From Liolophura sinensis (Eukaryota > Mollusca > Polyplacophora > Chitonida > Chitonidae), in the NCBI RefSeq assembly GCF_032854445.1, contig NC_088295.1, positions 18,215,385-18,279,384 of the forward strand: a stretch of 64,000 nt of DNA. The letters are read 5' to 3'. This document shows, piece after piece, positions 18,541 to 32,200 of the stretch; position 1 is the stretch's first letter, and the number at the start of each line of letters is the position of its first letter. Position numbers and translations under genes: made by a program. The notes beneath the pieces were generated by a model. That model was not told the origin of the DNA and made no database searches. It worked only from the letters and a program-made list of their open reading frames with translations.

Positions 18541-18566
18541 ATTGCCCTACGACACTTGGCTCAGAT

Positions 18567-18760
18567 TGCACTGCACGGCACTGCACGGCACTGCACGGCA
18601 CTGCACGGCACTGCACGGCACTGCACGGCACTGCACGGCACCGCACGGCACCGCACCGCTGTGCTTCGCTGTGCTCCCTTGTGCTGTGCTGTGCTCCCTT
18701 GTGCTGTGCTGTGCTGTGCTGTGCTGTGCTGTGCTATGATATGCCATGCTATGCTATGCA
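18567..18760 (+). repeat. 10-bp (ctgcacggca)n array passing into a gtgct array
   Basis: About eight perfect ctgcacggca units (18571-18650), one ccgcacggca variant, then gtgct/ctgtgct repeats and atgctatgc to 18760. The multiple overlapping open frames here are by-products of the repeat. Confidence 0.9.
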
Positions 18761-20111
18761 GATTGCGGATACAGAGCGCGGGTTCCATGACACAGTCCCC
18801 TTCCTCCTCCCAAAATGGACACGTTTTCGACGTAATATACTACTTAAGGTTTTACTTGAACAGGATGTAATATCAAAATATTAATTATTTTAACTAACCA
18901 GAGGATTGCTCGTAATTCCAGGAAAGTAAATGCTTAAACAAAACTTGTCCGCTGAGACATTCAACCTATGATTACAGGTGGCCAACATTTGCGTGCAATA
19001 TACGCGTACCTTTGTGAAAAAAACATTCCGCTCTTGATCAATAGCGTATAAGTCTTTACGGCATCCATGAACGAGTTTGTCAGTAACATACCAGTTAGGG
19101 TCTGTGGTTTATCCCACTGAAGCACCTCGATTTTCTCCTTCCATGAAATTGAATGCCATCGTATAAGTGAAACATTTTGTGTAAAGCGTTAAATAAATGT
19201 ACATTTTATTAAAGGTAGAGATCTTCATTTCTTAGTGAATAAAACAAAATAATATTTTTAACATGACCGGTATTCAGAAAACATCTGAAACATGTGCTGA
19301 AACTAATAAACAATATGTTGCATATGTCACTGTTTAATTTGACAAACTTTATCCATGGATAAAATACAGAGCATGTCGGCACGCTACAGGGTGTCTTTTT
19401 TTGTGTCGTCTGTATGAAGCCAATATAGTTGATTACCAAAAAATGTAGGCGCAACGTAAAGATTCTACGACTACAAGGAGTGTAGGTATCTGCTATAGTA
19501 TTAATTTACAGCAGGCAATAAACAACAGGTAAAATGTAACAGATATAGAAAAGTTGTTGAAATAATAAAGGAAAGGCTGCCGAGATCTTGCATTTAAAAA
19601 TCTGCCCAATAGTGCAAGACCACTGCGTCAGCTTTAAAGTCTGATCTCGTAGAGACTACTCATGCGGGCGGTCAGACTGGATTCGTGACGTGCGTCACTC
19701 CCCTGTGAGTGAGGAGAGACAAAGGCCACGCACATGTCAGCTGTTGGGACACGGTTGGCAGAGCAAGAGTAAAGAGTTCTCAAAAGCAGCTGCAGGTGAG
19801 CTTCGCCTTCCATTCCCAGTGGGAAGATCGTCTGGTCATACATGTAGCATATATTCAGTAGGGGCGGTGTAAAACTCTAAACCAAAAGAGATCCGAAAAT
19901 CAGCCAACGTTATGTATAGCCGTAAAAGGGGAAATGGATGAGAAATGTAGAGCCGTGGTGTATTGGGACCTATGCGCTAGATGAGAAGGAAAGAGTTGAC
20001 AGGTTAAACAGTGATGGTAATTATCTTTCCGCGGTATGGGTAGAAAATTCTGATCTCAATCTGTTCATACAAATAAATTACAATATGAAGTCTTTCGTTT
20101 TTTTTTTTTAG
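18761..20111 (+). other. IDO upstream region with possible 5' UTR exon
   Basis: No protein gene is visible. A good donor (aaagcagctgcag then gtgagc) near 19795, and a long T tract ending in AG at 20110-20111, suggest a non-coding first exon spliced to an exon starting at 20112 that holds the IDO start codon. A degenerate SINE tail lies at 19150-19200. The promoter itself is not identified. Confidence 0.35.
19685..19698. promoter_or_regulatory. Inverted repeat GTGACG-TG-CGTCAC upstream of IDO
   Basis: Perfect 6-bp inverted repeat with a 2-bp spacer that includes TGACGTG, the core bound by CREB/ATF/XBP1-type bZIP factors. It sits about 590 bp upstream of the IDO start codon and within the possible 5' UTR exon. 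Functional role is inference. Confidence 0.3.
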
Positions 20112-20274
20112 CGTTACACTGTTATACACGTATAGATGCGTGTTGCAACAACTAGATTGAAATCTTGTGATCTTAAAGTAAAAATCAGCCTTTGTAAGTT
20201 AGGTAGAACACATTTGACGCACATTCAGTGAATCTGAATTTTGTCAACATCCCAGTTTTATTTGAGAAAGGTGG

Positions 20275-23200
20275 ATGATGTCGTCTGAAGATCTGCCTAT
20301 CCGACTTGAAGACTATCATATTTCCAGGAGGACGGGTTTTCTAATAGACCAACCTTTGGTAAGCTTTTATTATGTATGGTTGCTAACGACAAGTCTTTAT
20401 GTAGGCTTACTATAGCCCTACAACTGTTCATGTACGTGTTTACTATGTTTAGACCATATGCTTATGGAATACTGTTAGTATTTTATTAAGCTACCTCAAT
20501 TAGACTTCTTTACCTATTATCTAGTATTGACGTTTGCTGCTCATGGTTATGTAAGCCTATATATCGCGGTTATGTATATCTTCCAGTCATGCCCATGTAG
20601 TTAAATGTGAACTACAGTGACTAATATACATTTGGAAACATGGTCATTGCACAACTTTTTTCCCACTGGTCACTTTTGTTCCGTCTCCAAATCTTTGTAA
20701 CCTATAGGCCAGAGTTAGTTGGCAACATGTCAAATGTCATAATGACCTTTTCTAACTCAACTACACCATAGATGTCAGTAATTTCTTACCATCCAAATAA
20801 CGCTGTATTTACTTAGCCTTAAGTCGCCACTGCTCACAACTACTCACAATAATCAGAACAGACGTACTTACATGCGTCTAAAAGTTGTATATATACATGT
20901 AGTAAGCTTTTTGTTCAGGGTGGTTTACACAAGCTTTGCCTGAAATTAACGAGACAATTCAGCAAAAAAGAAAAGTCTAGGCTAAGGTGATACTGTTGGT
21001 ATAATTAATATGGAGTAAGCAGGTGAGCGTGAACAAGATAATGTGCTGATGTGCTACGTATTTGATAAGGAATTGCATTAACTTATGTGCTTTCTAATTC
21101 ACTTAACGGCCTATTGATGATCTGCTAGCTTCAAACAATCTAGCAAAGGCTACAAAAAGAATATGTCCACCTTGCCTGGAATTAAAGGAAACCAGAGGGT
21201 ACATCTTATCTGGGCCCGTATTTGTATCAGAACGGTTTTCTCTGTCGCAGACTTTATGACAAGAGTGATAGTTTCAATTTTGACATAATCTATATGGAAC
21301 GGGCCTTACCACCTGGGGAGTTGAACCAGCGATCTCTGGGTTACGAGTCCACGTTTTTTTTTTCTTTCTTGAAAAATATGTTTATTCATATGAATAGGTT
21401 ACATCAACCAAAAGCATGTGCAACCTATTTATTAAAATAAAACAAATATCACCCGTTAGTTAAAGGTTGTACCACGCTATCATCGACAGAAAATATATAC
21501 AATACACACTTTTCTATCGTAAGTTTATGACAGTTATACCCGAGTTATCAAGCTTGACGTAGGGGTTCAGGAGAAGAACCCAGCTTTTAACATGCTGTGA
21601 GGTTGGACCCCAGTACACCACAGACTGTAAAATCCTGTTTTGTAACATAGTTTTAAAGATAATTTTAGAATGAACCGTTTTATTATCAAAGATAAGGAAA
21701 TTCCTGGCTTAGACGGCCAGTCTAGCCAGTCCACTCTTCTACGACTAGACTAAAGGGAGGTAGATAGCGCTTATATGCGTATGTACACATAACTCACCCC
21801 TTATTTGGTATCAAAATACCGAAGGGTTCTTGATATCTCGCCTTCTAGCAATTGTTAGATCCTGAGTGTTAAGTGACGATTCCAGTCAATGTCACGAGTT
21901 AATGCTGCAAGAAATAGTGTATCAAGGTTATTCCATCATACGCTTTCACTTAAGTTTCTTATGTTTTACAATGAGTAGAATTCTCTTGTAAGTAAATATG
22001 GACAGAGCATCCAGGATCTCAGGCACTCTGCGTCATGGCTCTGCTTAACCCGGAGCTGCAGGGAAATTATATTCATCGTGTTGAATTAGACCGCCATGAT
22101 GGGTATATGACCAGTTGCAATCCCAGCGCAATTGCATGGGATACATATTTTATTATAAACTTACAAACTTTTATTACAACTTACACACTAGCGTTATACG
22201 TGACTTGAATACTGATTTACTGACTGTTACCCTTTCTGTGATTCCGTCCCAATTTCACACTTTACCTAATTTTTTTTAGTTCTTTTGAGCTTTGTGTTGA
22301 ACGTTGTTTTGGGGCTTTGCGATTATGACGTCGAACGGTTGGTACACGAATTTCTGTTTCGACGCATAAATTACTAGATGTGTGCTCGTCGAGATGAGAA
22401 GTAAGAAAATTCTCCTGCTGAGGCACCGTGATCATTCAAGTTAGTAAATTCTGACAAAATTATTATGAATCTTCCCTTCGGCATAAATAGCGGGAACTGC
22501 CAATGCAGTATGCTGTTTGGGATGAAGTGGCAAAGCAAGCAGCAGAGTTGGTGAGATGTAAGACTCTACGGCAGGTAGTCGATCAGGTAAGAAAAATTTT
22601 GTCTGTATGTAATGTTGGAAATAAAAAATCTGTGTACCGTTTAACGTGTTGTGTTCCACGCATTCACGGATTTTTACGTCTCGACCAAAATTTGCCCTAT
22701 AGGAGTTGGTTGTCCGTCGACCCACCTGTCCATTTCTTTGTAAACACTCTATCTCTTAACGCTTCTGATCAGGTTAATGAAACTTGCATCACATTTACAT
22801 GTAAACATTGAGAAGGGCACTTATCATATTCTATGACCTTGGGACATTTTTTATTTGGAATGTTGCAGCATACAAGATATCTCTTGAATACTTGAAGCAA
22901 TTCTCTTTTCCTGTAGTTTTTGTTGACCTTGACTTATTTTTGTTTCAAGGTCGTTATACCTTTGCCTTTATTACCTTGTATGCAAACTATCTCTTTCACT
23001 TGTGCTCATATTGCCAAGGAAGATTGTGCGGTGTTTCTTTTTTTTTTTTTTTCGTTTTTCTTCTTTACAAAAAAGGCATTGGTATACAGCGTTTTAATGT
23101 TATTTACAGATGCCATTGTTGGATCACCGTGGTTTGATGGGATACCGGGAGAAACGCCTAGCTCACCTCCAGCTTTCTGTAATAGCCTCGTGCTACATCT

Positions 23201-26200
23201 GGCAGGAGGGTGACGCAGGTGTTCCACAGGTCAGTATACCAGCTTATCTCTGATCACATGCATGCATGATAGATTTCTGGCCAATCGAAGGTGTGGGTGG
23301 ATATGTTTCATGGGTAAACAAGTGCCGTGTTCTTGGGGCTTTCCCAGAGATTCTTATTTACTTACTAGTCCGGTAGCGGTAAATCGAATATCTAGGCTCT
23401 TAGCAGTTTAGCTCGAAGAAGCTGGGATCGCGAAACCTTGCTGGCCATGTGGCAGAACCCATTATATAAGTCGGCCAATGGCCTTGGATAAATGCATGTA
23501 TTTCAAGGTCTAGAATTCGTTTTGTTACTTGTCTGGGTATAGAGTTTCCATTCAGCATAACCCACCTCTTTGAAGGAAAAAAATATCTAGAAAATTGTGT
23601 GAGGCCATAACTGGGCAAACCAGCCATAATTTCATTGGAAATCTTCAACTTGATCTGATACTTCTGATGGTTTGAATTCAATACGACAAACGGTTTTGGA
23701 AATGTCCAAAAACGGCAAAAATGGACCAAATTACCAAAACTCGCCCTTAATCTGTAACTCGTAATGGAGCAGCCAACCGACTTTCGACTTTAAGTTTCGA
23801 TTTAAAACGATGCATTGTTAAAAAAGGTCTGGGAAATTGTGAAAGTCCAAAACGGCCATAATTTTGTCGAAAATGGACCAAACGATCTGAAGCCTTGATC
23901 TATAAGTCGCTATGATGAAGCCACGTATCAAGTTTGAAAAATTTGAAAAATAAAATCGCTAAAAGAGATTTGTGATTAATGACAGACGAGGAGGGTAAAG
24001 CTGTTGTCTCCTCCAGTACCGGTGTTTGGCGTTGGAAAGAAAGTCAACACTTGTATGGAGGTACATGTATTTATTCCAAGGAAGTTTGTTTTGTGTTCAT
24101 GCAACTCTGTGCGTATCTCTTCTAGTCTTTACCTGCCTGCATCAGCATACCTTGGTGGGAGGTATCTAGACAACTAGGACTCCAACCCTCTGTTAACCAC
24201 GCCACCTTCGTACTGGCCAACTGGAGAGTCGTTGAACATGACAGGTATCCATGGGATGGGTTTTCTGACTTGATTGCACATGGGATAGGTGTGCATGGTT
24301 TTCCAGATTTGATTGTCCATGGGATAGGTATGCATGAGTTTCCAGGCATGATTGCACATGGGATAGGTATGCATGACTTTCCAGACATGATTTCACCTGG
24401 TATATATTCTGCTCGTGCGTGTGTCCACCAGTGGCTATCTAGCGTGCATAAGCATACCTTAAGGCGCCTTAATGTAAAAGCTTCATCAATCACGGTGACG
24501 CCAAACATCGTACTCTTTCTGTTGCTTATTGCTTTCAGCCAAAAAAATGTCTGCTAGTTCGTCATTACAGATAATCGGAATGTTTGTAATCTGTTGCATT
24601 GGCATTAATTGAAGAGTTGGGAGAACATGAAATATTCATCGTGAGCAGAGGTGGTTCGCGGGCCAGCGTGGAGTCTCTCGCCAATGCGGTCGCTCTGAGT
24701 TCAAGTCTAGCTCACGCTTCCTTCCTCTCCGACCGTACGTTGGAAGATCTGCCAGCAGCCTGCTCTGTCCATTTTTTCCCACCATACTGCTGGCCGCGGT
24801 CGTATAAGTGAAATATTAATTCTTCAGTACGGCGTAAAACACAAGTCAAATAAATAAATAGAACCGACCACTGTCTTACCATTTAACCTTTACTCTATAC
24901 ATGTCTGATATTTATGTTTGTATACAAGAGGCCTTGTTTTCTTTTACAGACTTATGTCCTTGGAGTGAGTATACCCCATTTCCTTTTGGTTTTATATGGA
25001 TTAACTAGGTTCACATTGTAGTATGTCAATAAAGTACGTTTAGTGAAAGAATCTTGAGGTGTGGATTTTACCCTCACTTTGTATGCCAGCGTTTTTGACC
25101 CGCACATCACACCACTGAACTACATCTGGCTGCCTATTAACAATAAAAACAAATCTATACATTTGTAACTAAATTAAGGCATAACATAGCCTAAATAGGT
25201 TCAGAGATTTGGATTGCGTACATGGTGGGGTGATACCCATGTCGGTTTTAGGTCTTGTCAATAACGAATATGTCAAATATTCATGTTATTGTTGTGTTTC
25301 TTTCTGTGTTCAGTAACCTGGACTGGTTGTACCCGTTGCCCGGTGGAGAGAGTTCTAAGTGGTTTTGCCTGATAACCGTTCACATAGAGAAGGATTTTGT
25401 ACCTGCATTAACTGTATGTTCAGCTTACAACCTGTCATAGGTCTGTTTCTGTAACCACGCTAGAATTATTGGGTTTTAGACAGATTTTCTTCTTGTTTTA
25501 ATGCGCATGGAGCCCTTTACCAGTTATACTATACACAGAGTATAATATGTCAATAGTAAGCCAATAAGACCTCGAATTTGTCTCAGGTTTGGTTGGGATT
25601 CCATGGATTTTTCCTTAGCCTCTTTAATCGCTTTTTTCTTAATTCGCCTCTTTCTCATCAGTATTAGCGTGGCAAACAGATCACCCCACTTCCAAATAAT
25701 TTCACTGACCAAAGTCTACCGTTTTTTCTTCAGTACATTGAGAAGGGTCTGAGGAGCATGCGTTCTGGAGACAAGCAAAGTTTGACAGATTGCCTCCATG
25801 GTATTCAGCGCGTGATTTGTGACATCAAGTCAACATTTAGTAAAATGCATGGTGCGTGTCGTCTTCTTTTTATTAATGCCTTATCCGCATTCAGCACTCC
25901 ACAGCAAGAAGCCATGATCAAATTTTAATCATGCTCTATTTCTTTTTTTCAAGAACACAATTCGCGGGATGATGGAAAGCGAGTCCCTTTTGATAGTGTT
26001 TCTGTAAACGAATGCATCTTCAATATTGGTTGATGAAGTTACTCATGGGTTTGCAGATTGACATCGTCCATGTATATATTATTTAGCCTACATATTTATC
26101 GGACAATTTAATTTTTTTAAAATTATAGCCTCTTCTCCACCGTTATCATTGTAAATCCGGACGGTTTTAATGCCGCCTGGCACTAGATATTGCTAAAGCC

Positions 26201-29200
26201 ATACTTATGTCATTTGACATAAGGCCTTGAGTTGACTGATCAGATAAAAAACAAATCAAAGCGAAAGCACTTGCGTGCATGCAACCACACAAGTTTGCAT
26301 TGGCATGCTGGCTCTTTTTGTAAGTCCCAACGATGTTTTTCTATATGGTGTCTCTTGTTCCAGAGATTTGTGGAATCTGATTTTGTTATTTGTGTTAGAA
26401 TCTAGCTTTCACTGACACAGTGCTTTGAAACACGTTCGCCCCAGATTTCCTCTTCGTTAACTCACAAACCTCCTCAGTAAGTAAAAGTCTGGCACAAATC
26501 AATGCATACAATCGCTTACTTAAGTTGTTTCAGTAAATATTAATACATATGCTACAGAGCACGTTTTCATGTGTTTCCACCTATTGCTTACACATGATTT
26601 GACGTGTGGCCGTCCCATCATCACCAATCCAAACTGAAATGACTGTTCTGTGTGACTTTTCCAGAAAGGGTCGATCCTCAAGATTTCTATGACCGCCTTC
26701 GCCCGTTTCTGAGTGGGTAAGAGTGATTTGAGGATTTCGGAGGTCAACAGTGCTGAACTATGGTTGCTAATTTTACTTACATTATATAGTTGGAGTCTTT
26801 TGGGAAGATTATATAGTACTAAAATGATTGTCGTTTGTATGTTGGTAACAGTATATAGCTAAGGTCTTTGGGTGGTTTACATAGCACTAAACATGAGTGT
26901 ATATATGTTGTTTGGTAAGAGTGTATATATATAGTTTGGGAACCTTATACAGTCCTGGAAAAAAGTTTGGAATATTGTTTTCACTGATAATAGCATTTAC
27001 CAGAAACATACTTTTGTGCGCCTTACATTGAATGCACACATTCTTGTTTGGGTGGAAAATGTAGTGGATTATGTCCTCTTTCAGCTCATACACACCATTA
27101 TTGCTTGTGTCACCTGAGCAAAATTACAGTTGGGACATAGCATGACCATCCATTTCTCAGTGAAAAAGTCATGTACGCAGACATGATTATAATTTAACCT
27201 TGTAACTCTTATAAAAGCTCGGTTAAGGCATGCCAGTGCTCCAGAGTGTTTCCAACAATACTGCTGTGATCATGAGACGTCAACTGAGTGCTGCAGTCTA
27301 CAACCGTATCGTTGGTATGAGCCTGGCTGGAGCAAAACAGAAGGACATTGCGGCAGCTCTTGGTGTCACTCAGGGAGCCGCCTCCAAAATCTTTAAGCGA
27401 CACCGACAGACGGGTGTGCCGAAGCCTAGACCGAGGTCTGGTCGGCCACGAAAGACCACCGAGAGAGAGGACCAATATCTGGTGAGACTTTGCCGCAATA
27501 GCCGTACGAAGAGTTCCAACCAGATACGCGCTGACTGGATGAGATTTACCAATACTCCTGTGTCAAGCCGCTTAGTGCGATCCAGACTGTTGACTGCTGG
27601 GTATTTGGTAGGGAGGCCTAAGAGGAAGCCTTTGCTACAGCGTCGACTTCGCCAGGCACGCTTATCCTGGGCGCGGGAACACCTGAACTGGCAGGTGGGA
27701 CACTGGCGACACGTGATATTCAGTGATGAGTCTCGTTTTGTCGTCTACCGGGAAGATGGCCGTGTGATGGTGCGTCGTCAGGCTCACGAGGCTCTGAACG
27801 AAGATTGCATCATGCCCAGAGTCCAAGGCGGGGGCGTTGGGGTTACCGTCTGGGGTGCTTTTCATAGCACTGGTAAATGCGACCTGCACGTCTTGGATGG
27901 ACACATGAACCAGCACCAATATCAACGGATTCTGGAAACGATAATGCTCCCATTTGCTCGGCAACAATTCAGGGCAAACTTTGTGTATCAGGACGACAAC
28001 GCCACGCCGCACCGGACCGAACTGATACGAAAATTTTCTGGAACAGGAGGGCGTTGAGTACATGCAGTGGCCAGCCATTTCACCGGGTATGAACCCAATT
28101 GAGAACTTGTGGGCGGAAGTTTCCCGTGGGTTGAATAACCTGGATGAAGCCCCAACGAACGTGGCTGAACTAACTCGTGCTGTGCTCACTTGCTGGAGAG
28201 ATATACCGGAAGAAACTTTGACTTCCTTAGTTGCCAGTATGCCAAGACGTGTACAATGCGAGGGGTGGGCACACCAAGTACTAAATTAATTTTCTGTATT
28301 GTTAGTGTTTTGCATATTTAACTTACCAAGTGTTGTAGACATATTTCCAATCGAATAAAAGTTACAGCTCGTAATAAAATACATGGGTTTCACTGAATTT
28401 CTGCACTTGTTTGGGGCACTTTCAGAATATCGTGAAAAACTCGTCTCCTATAACATTTAGAAATGTTTTGGTTTGAGGAAACTATTAATAATGCATCATA
28501 GAGACTAGTCCAAGTGAAACCAATCGACAGGTTATTGACCTGAACGCAACGAACCACGCTCTTCGTGGAGATGGTGTGAAATTCACCAATATTCCAAACT
28601 TTTTTCCAGGACTGTATAAGATTTATGCGAGCAACCTGCCTATGGTTGTGGGTTAACACACCAATCAAATAAATAAATAAATATATAAGGTTTACAGTCC
28701 AATGCATACGTTTAGTATTTTTGGAAGATTGATAGTTAATATGAATGGTGTTTTTGGATAGGTAAGATTAAATGGATGCCGTTGTTAGCAGGTATGCGTA
28801 GTTGGCGTTACTTTTTTTTCTTTGGTAAATTTATAGGCTTATATAAGGCTGCCGTTTTGTCTTGGTAAGACAGTATTATACATGTATGTTGACTTCAACA
28901 TAACACATTTGTTAGTTTTAAGGCGTTATTGTTCATAAATAGCAACGGACGAGTGCTGCCTTGAGACTTTGTATTACCCAGTTGACGCATGTGGTTAATG
29001 TGTCTAATGTTACAGGTGGGGTGGGGCTGGATCTCCCCTACCCAGGGGACTGGTATACGCAGGTGTGTCTGAAAAACCACACCAGGTAAACCATACACAA
29101 ATGTTAACCCTTTATTTTTATCCTGCAGTAAAACATTATTTTTGTACAAATAAATATCACGTGTTATTGTCTAAAGTATACCGTGCAGTTTAAGTTACAC

Positions 29201-32200
29201 TTTTGCTACAGGTTTGGGTCCAGTTTCACAAAGTGGAGTACGACATTTTGTTATCGTACATTTGTCGTACGATATTTTGTATGTCGCTATTATCGTACCA
29301 CTGTCCTACATGTGCGATTATTATACTTGTACGACATCTTTGTGAAACTGATACTTACAGATGAAGTTTTAAATTAGTCCATGCATGCTTCAAACCTGAA
29401 GAGTCAATTCAACACGATATTGCTCTCTGACAAATTACTTGAGCAAATTTGATCAAACTACTGGACTCTGATACGATCCGACTGAACCATAGTATGTAAG
29501 TTCGCGGACGCCTGCGTCAGCGCTGCTCGATTTTAACCTGTCTGTTTCGCTAAGTTTTGTTGTTCGAAATCCCTATAAAATTCTGTCTTAAAAACGACTT
29601 CTGATTATAATGCAGACCGTGGGAAACACCTGTGCCCACGGTGAAATTCCCACAAGCCTGCTTCTCTAATAATCGCCACACAATCTCAATCATTTATATC
29701 TCATTTGAACGAAATGTTAACTTCCTGAAAGAAGCACATCCTATTACAGTTTTCAGAAAACACATGCATTTATGTACCATTTATGTATCATTTATGTGCC
29801 ATTTATGTGCCATTTATGTATTATTTATGTACCATTTATGTGCCATTTATGTACCATTTATGAACCATTTATGTACCATCCATGCACAGTCCATTTCATA
29901 TAGTCCATGAAACTGTTAAACTTGCAATTCCTGACCCAGAAGTCTATGGATCATATATAGCATGCATGGATGTGAACGGATAAGTATCTCGATAGAGCTA
30001 TAGTGGGAATTTTGAAGTACAAACCTGTACAAACCATAGATCTTCTGACCTGAGAAGACCACATATATTATATATGTATATATTTTCGATTAAATTTTAG
30101 CAAGTTTGAATGGAGGCGACTTGTCGTGAAAAACTAACTTCGAAATTCGTCTATCTCATAAGCTTAACCAGATATGCCGTTGCCAACGTTACAAGTAAGA
30201 TAGCATGAAAGTAACCAATTCCAGCGAGAAGTACTGCAGTTGATATGTAAAAATGTACTTGTAGGAGCCACTAAAGTTTTTCTGATAAGACATTAATCAA
30301 ATTTCACCAAAACTCTTGATTCGTCTTATTGAGTGGTCGAATCAAACTGAGCCAAGCAAAATGTGTCACCTGAAAAATGCTTCACTTTGCGCGACTAAGT
30401 TAGTTTGTTTTGATCTATGCAGGTTACAGGAGGCAGTGCCGCTCAGAGTTCAATCTTTCAGACCTTGGACGCTTTCTTGGGAGTGAAACACACCGGAAGT
30501 AAGAATATAATCTTCATACAAAGTTTTTGGGCATTGTTTCGTCGAAAAAGCAGAGAAGTTTGTATCTTGTTGTCATTAAAAGATGAAGCAGACATTACTA
30601 TCCAAACAGAAGGTTTGGAAATATAAGTTATTATTAACCAGTTTATAACGAAAACACATCTAAAAACCCAGGGAAATCGAGAAATATAGAATCCGGCAAT
30701 GGCATGTACAAATAAAATTTAAAAGACAGTATAAGTCTTATAATATACAAATAACTCTGCAGCACTGGTGACGCTGCATGCATGATTGGAGGTGCAGAGC
30801 ATTTTTGATATGTTATATATTGTACCAGGTACAGGTAGATATAGTAGATGATTTTTGATTAGTAACTCTACAGCACAAATTGATAAATTGCCGTACAACC
30901 ACTAATATTGAAGATGCGATTTTGTAAATTGTTCACGGAAAATGCCATATCGCATGTATTCTATATAAATACTTGGCATACTGATTAAGACCATGTCCTA
31001 TGATGCCATTTAATCCTACAGTTCGAATTTTTCAGGCGAGAGGAAGTTTCTGTTTGATATGAGAAGTTACATGCCTCCAGACCACAGAAAGTTCATCGAC
31101 ATGATAGAGAATGGTCCGTCTTTACGAGAGTACGGTGAGGATCTTAGAAGTTCGGTACAGGACAAAACTATTAATCAGGGCACATTTCACTATCCTCTGA
31201 ACAGGTACTTTCACTTGTGTTCGATGGTTTGTTACATTTGCACGAAAATCGGAGGTAAACATACAAAATGTTTAATCCTGAATAATATATTGAAATGCAC
31301 ATTACTTTAAATATTTAAGTTTTAATGTTCACTTTTGAAATGTGTGTTACCTGTTGGATGACACTGGTTAGACGTGGTGATCAATAGGTCATCTAATCCG
31401 GAGGAAAGCCACGCCCATCCGCATGTTGTTGGGAGACCTTCCCATATAGCATAGAATACATGAGATCTCGCAGAACACAGAAATGTTCGTAGAAAAGATA
31501 CATTTAAAAGGAGGGTCCTTTTTAAATCAGCCAGCTTTTGTTTCAGTCCTGAAATCCAACTGTGCGGACCTGAAGACAGCTTTTGAGAAATGCCTTGGTA
31601 CCCTAATTGACTTCCGGAGCTACCATCTGACCATTGTCGCCAAGTAAGACAGTGCCACCTTCTTACAGGTATTGCATGCACACCTTGGTATAAGTGACAC
31701 ATAATTTTATGGATTATGATGTTTGTTCTTGCCCACATTCAGATACACAATCGTTATGTCACAGAAAAACTTCATGAGGTCTTGTCTTGTTCACAGATAC
31801 GTAGTCAGTATGTCTCACAGAATGGGACGTAACCAGGTGTACGCATCCGTCTCGAAACAAGGAACAGGTGGATCAAGTTAGTATCTAATAATTAGCATGA
31901 ACAATTATTAGACGGGTCTATATTAGTGTACATTCAAGTCGAATTCCAAAATTCTTTGAACTACAACATATATGATTCCCTGTTTTGCAGTTAGTATATA
32001 TACGGGTGGTTTGTTTTTAGTACGGCGTAAAACGCCAGTCAAATAAATACATAAATAAAATAGTTTGTTTTACCGAAATAATAATTTTTGTTTCAATAGT
32101 GTTTCATGTAGGCGCACGGAAATCGTTTATTGCATCGTACTTTCGATCAGGAACATCTCTCCGCAAAACGATTTCGTGAATATAATCATTCATTCATCAA

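Noticed and set aside
13149..18566. Terminal inverted repeats of the Polinton-like block
   Set aside because: Comparison by eye of the flanks 13149-13450 and 18380-18566 gave no convincing complementary match.
18542..18884. Overlapping ORFs on both strands at 18.5-18.9 kb
   Set aside because: Produced by the 10-bp and gtgct repeats.
23006..23227. Minus-strand ORF opposite IDO exon 3
   Set aside because: Shadow of the IDO exon on the other strand.
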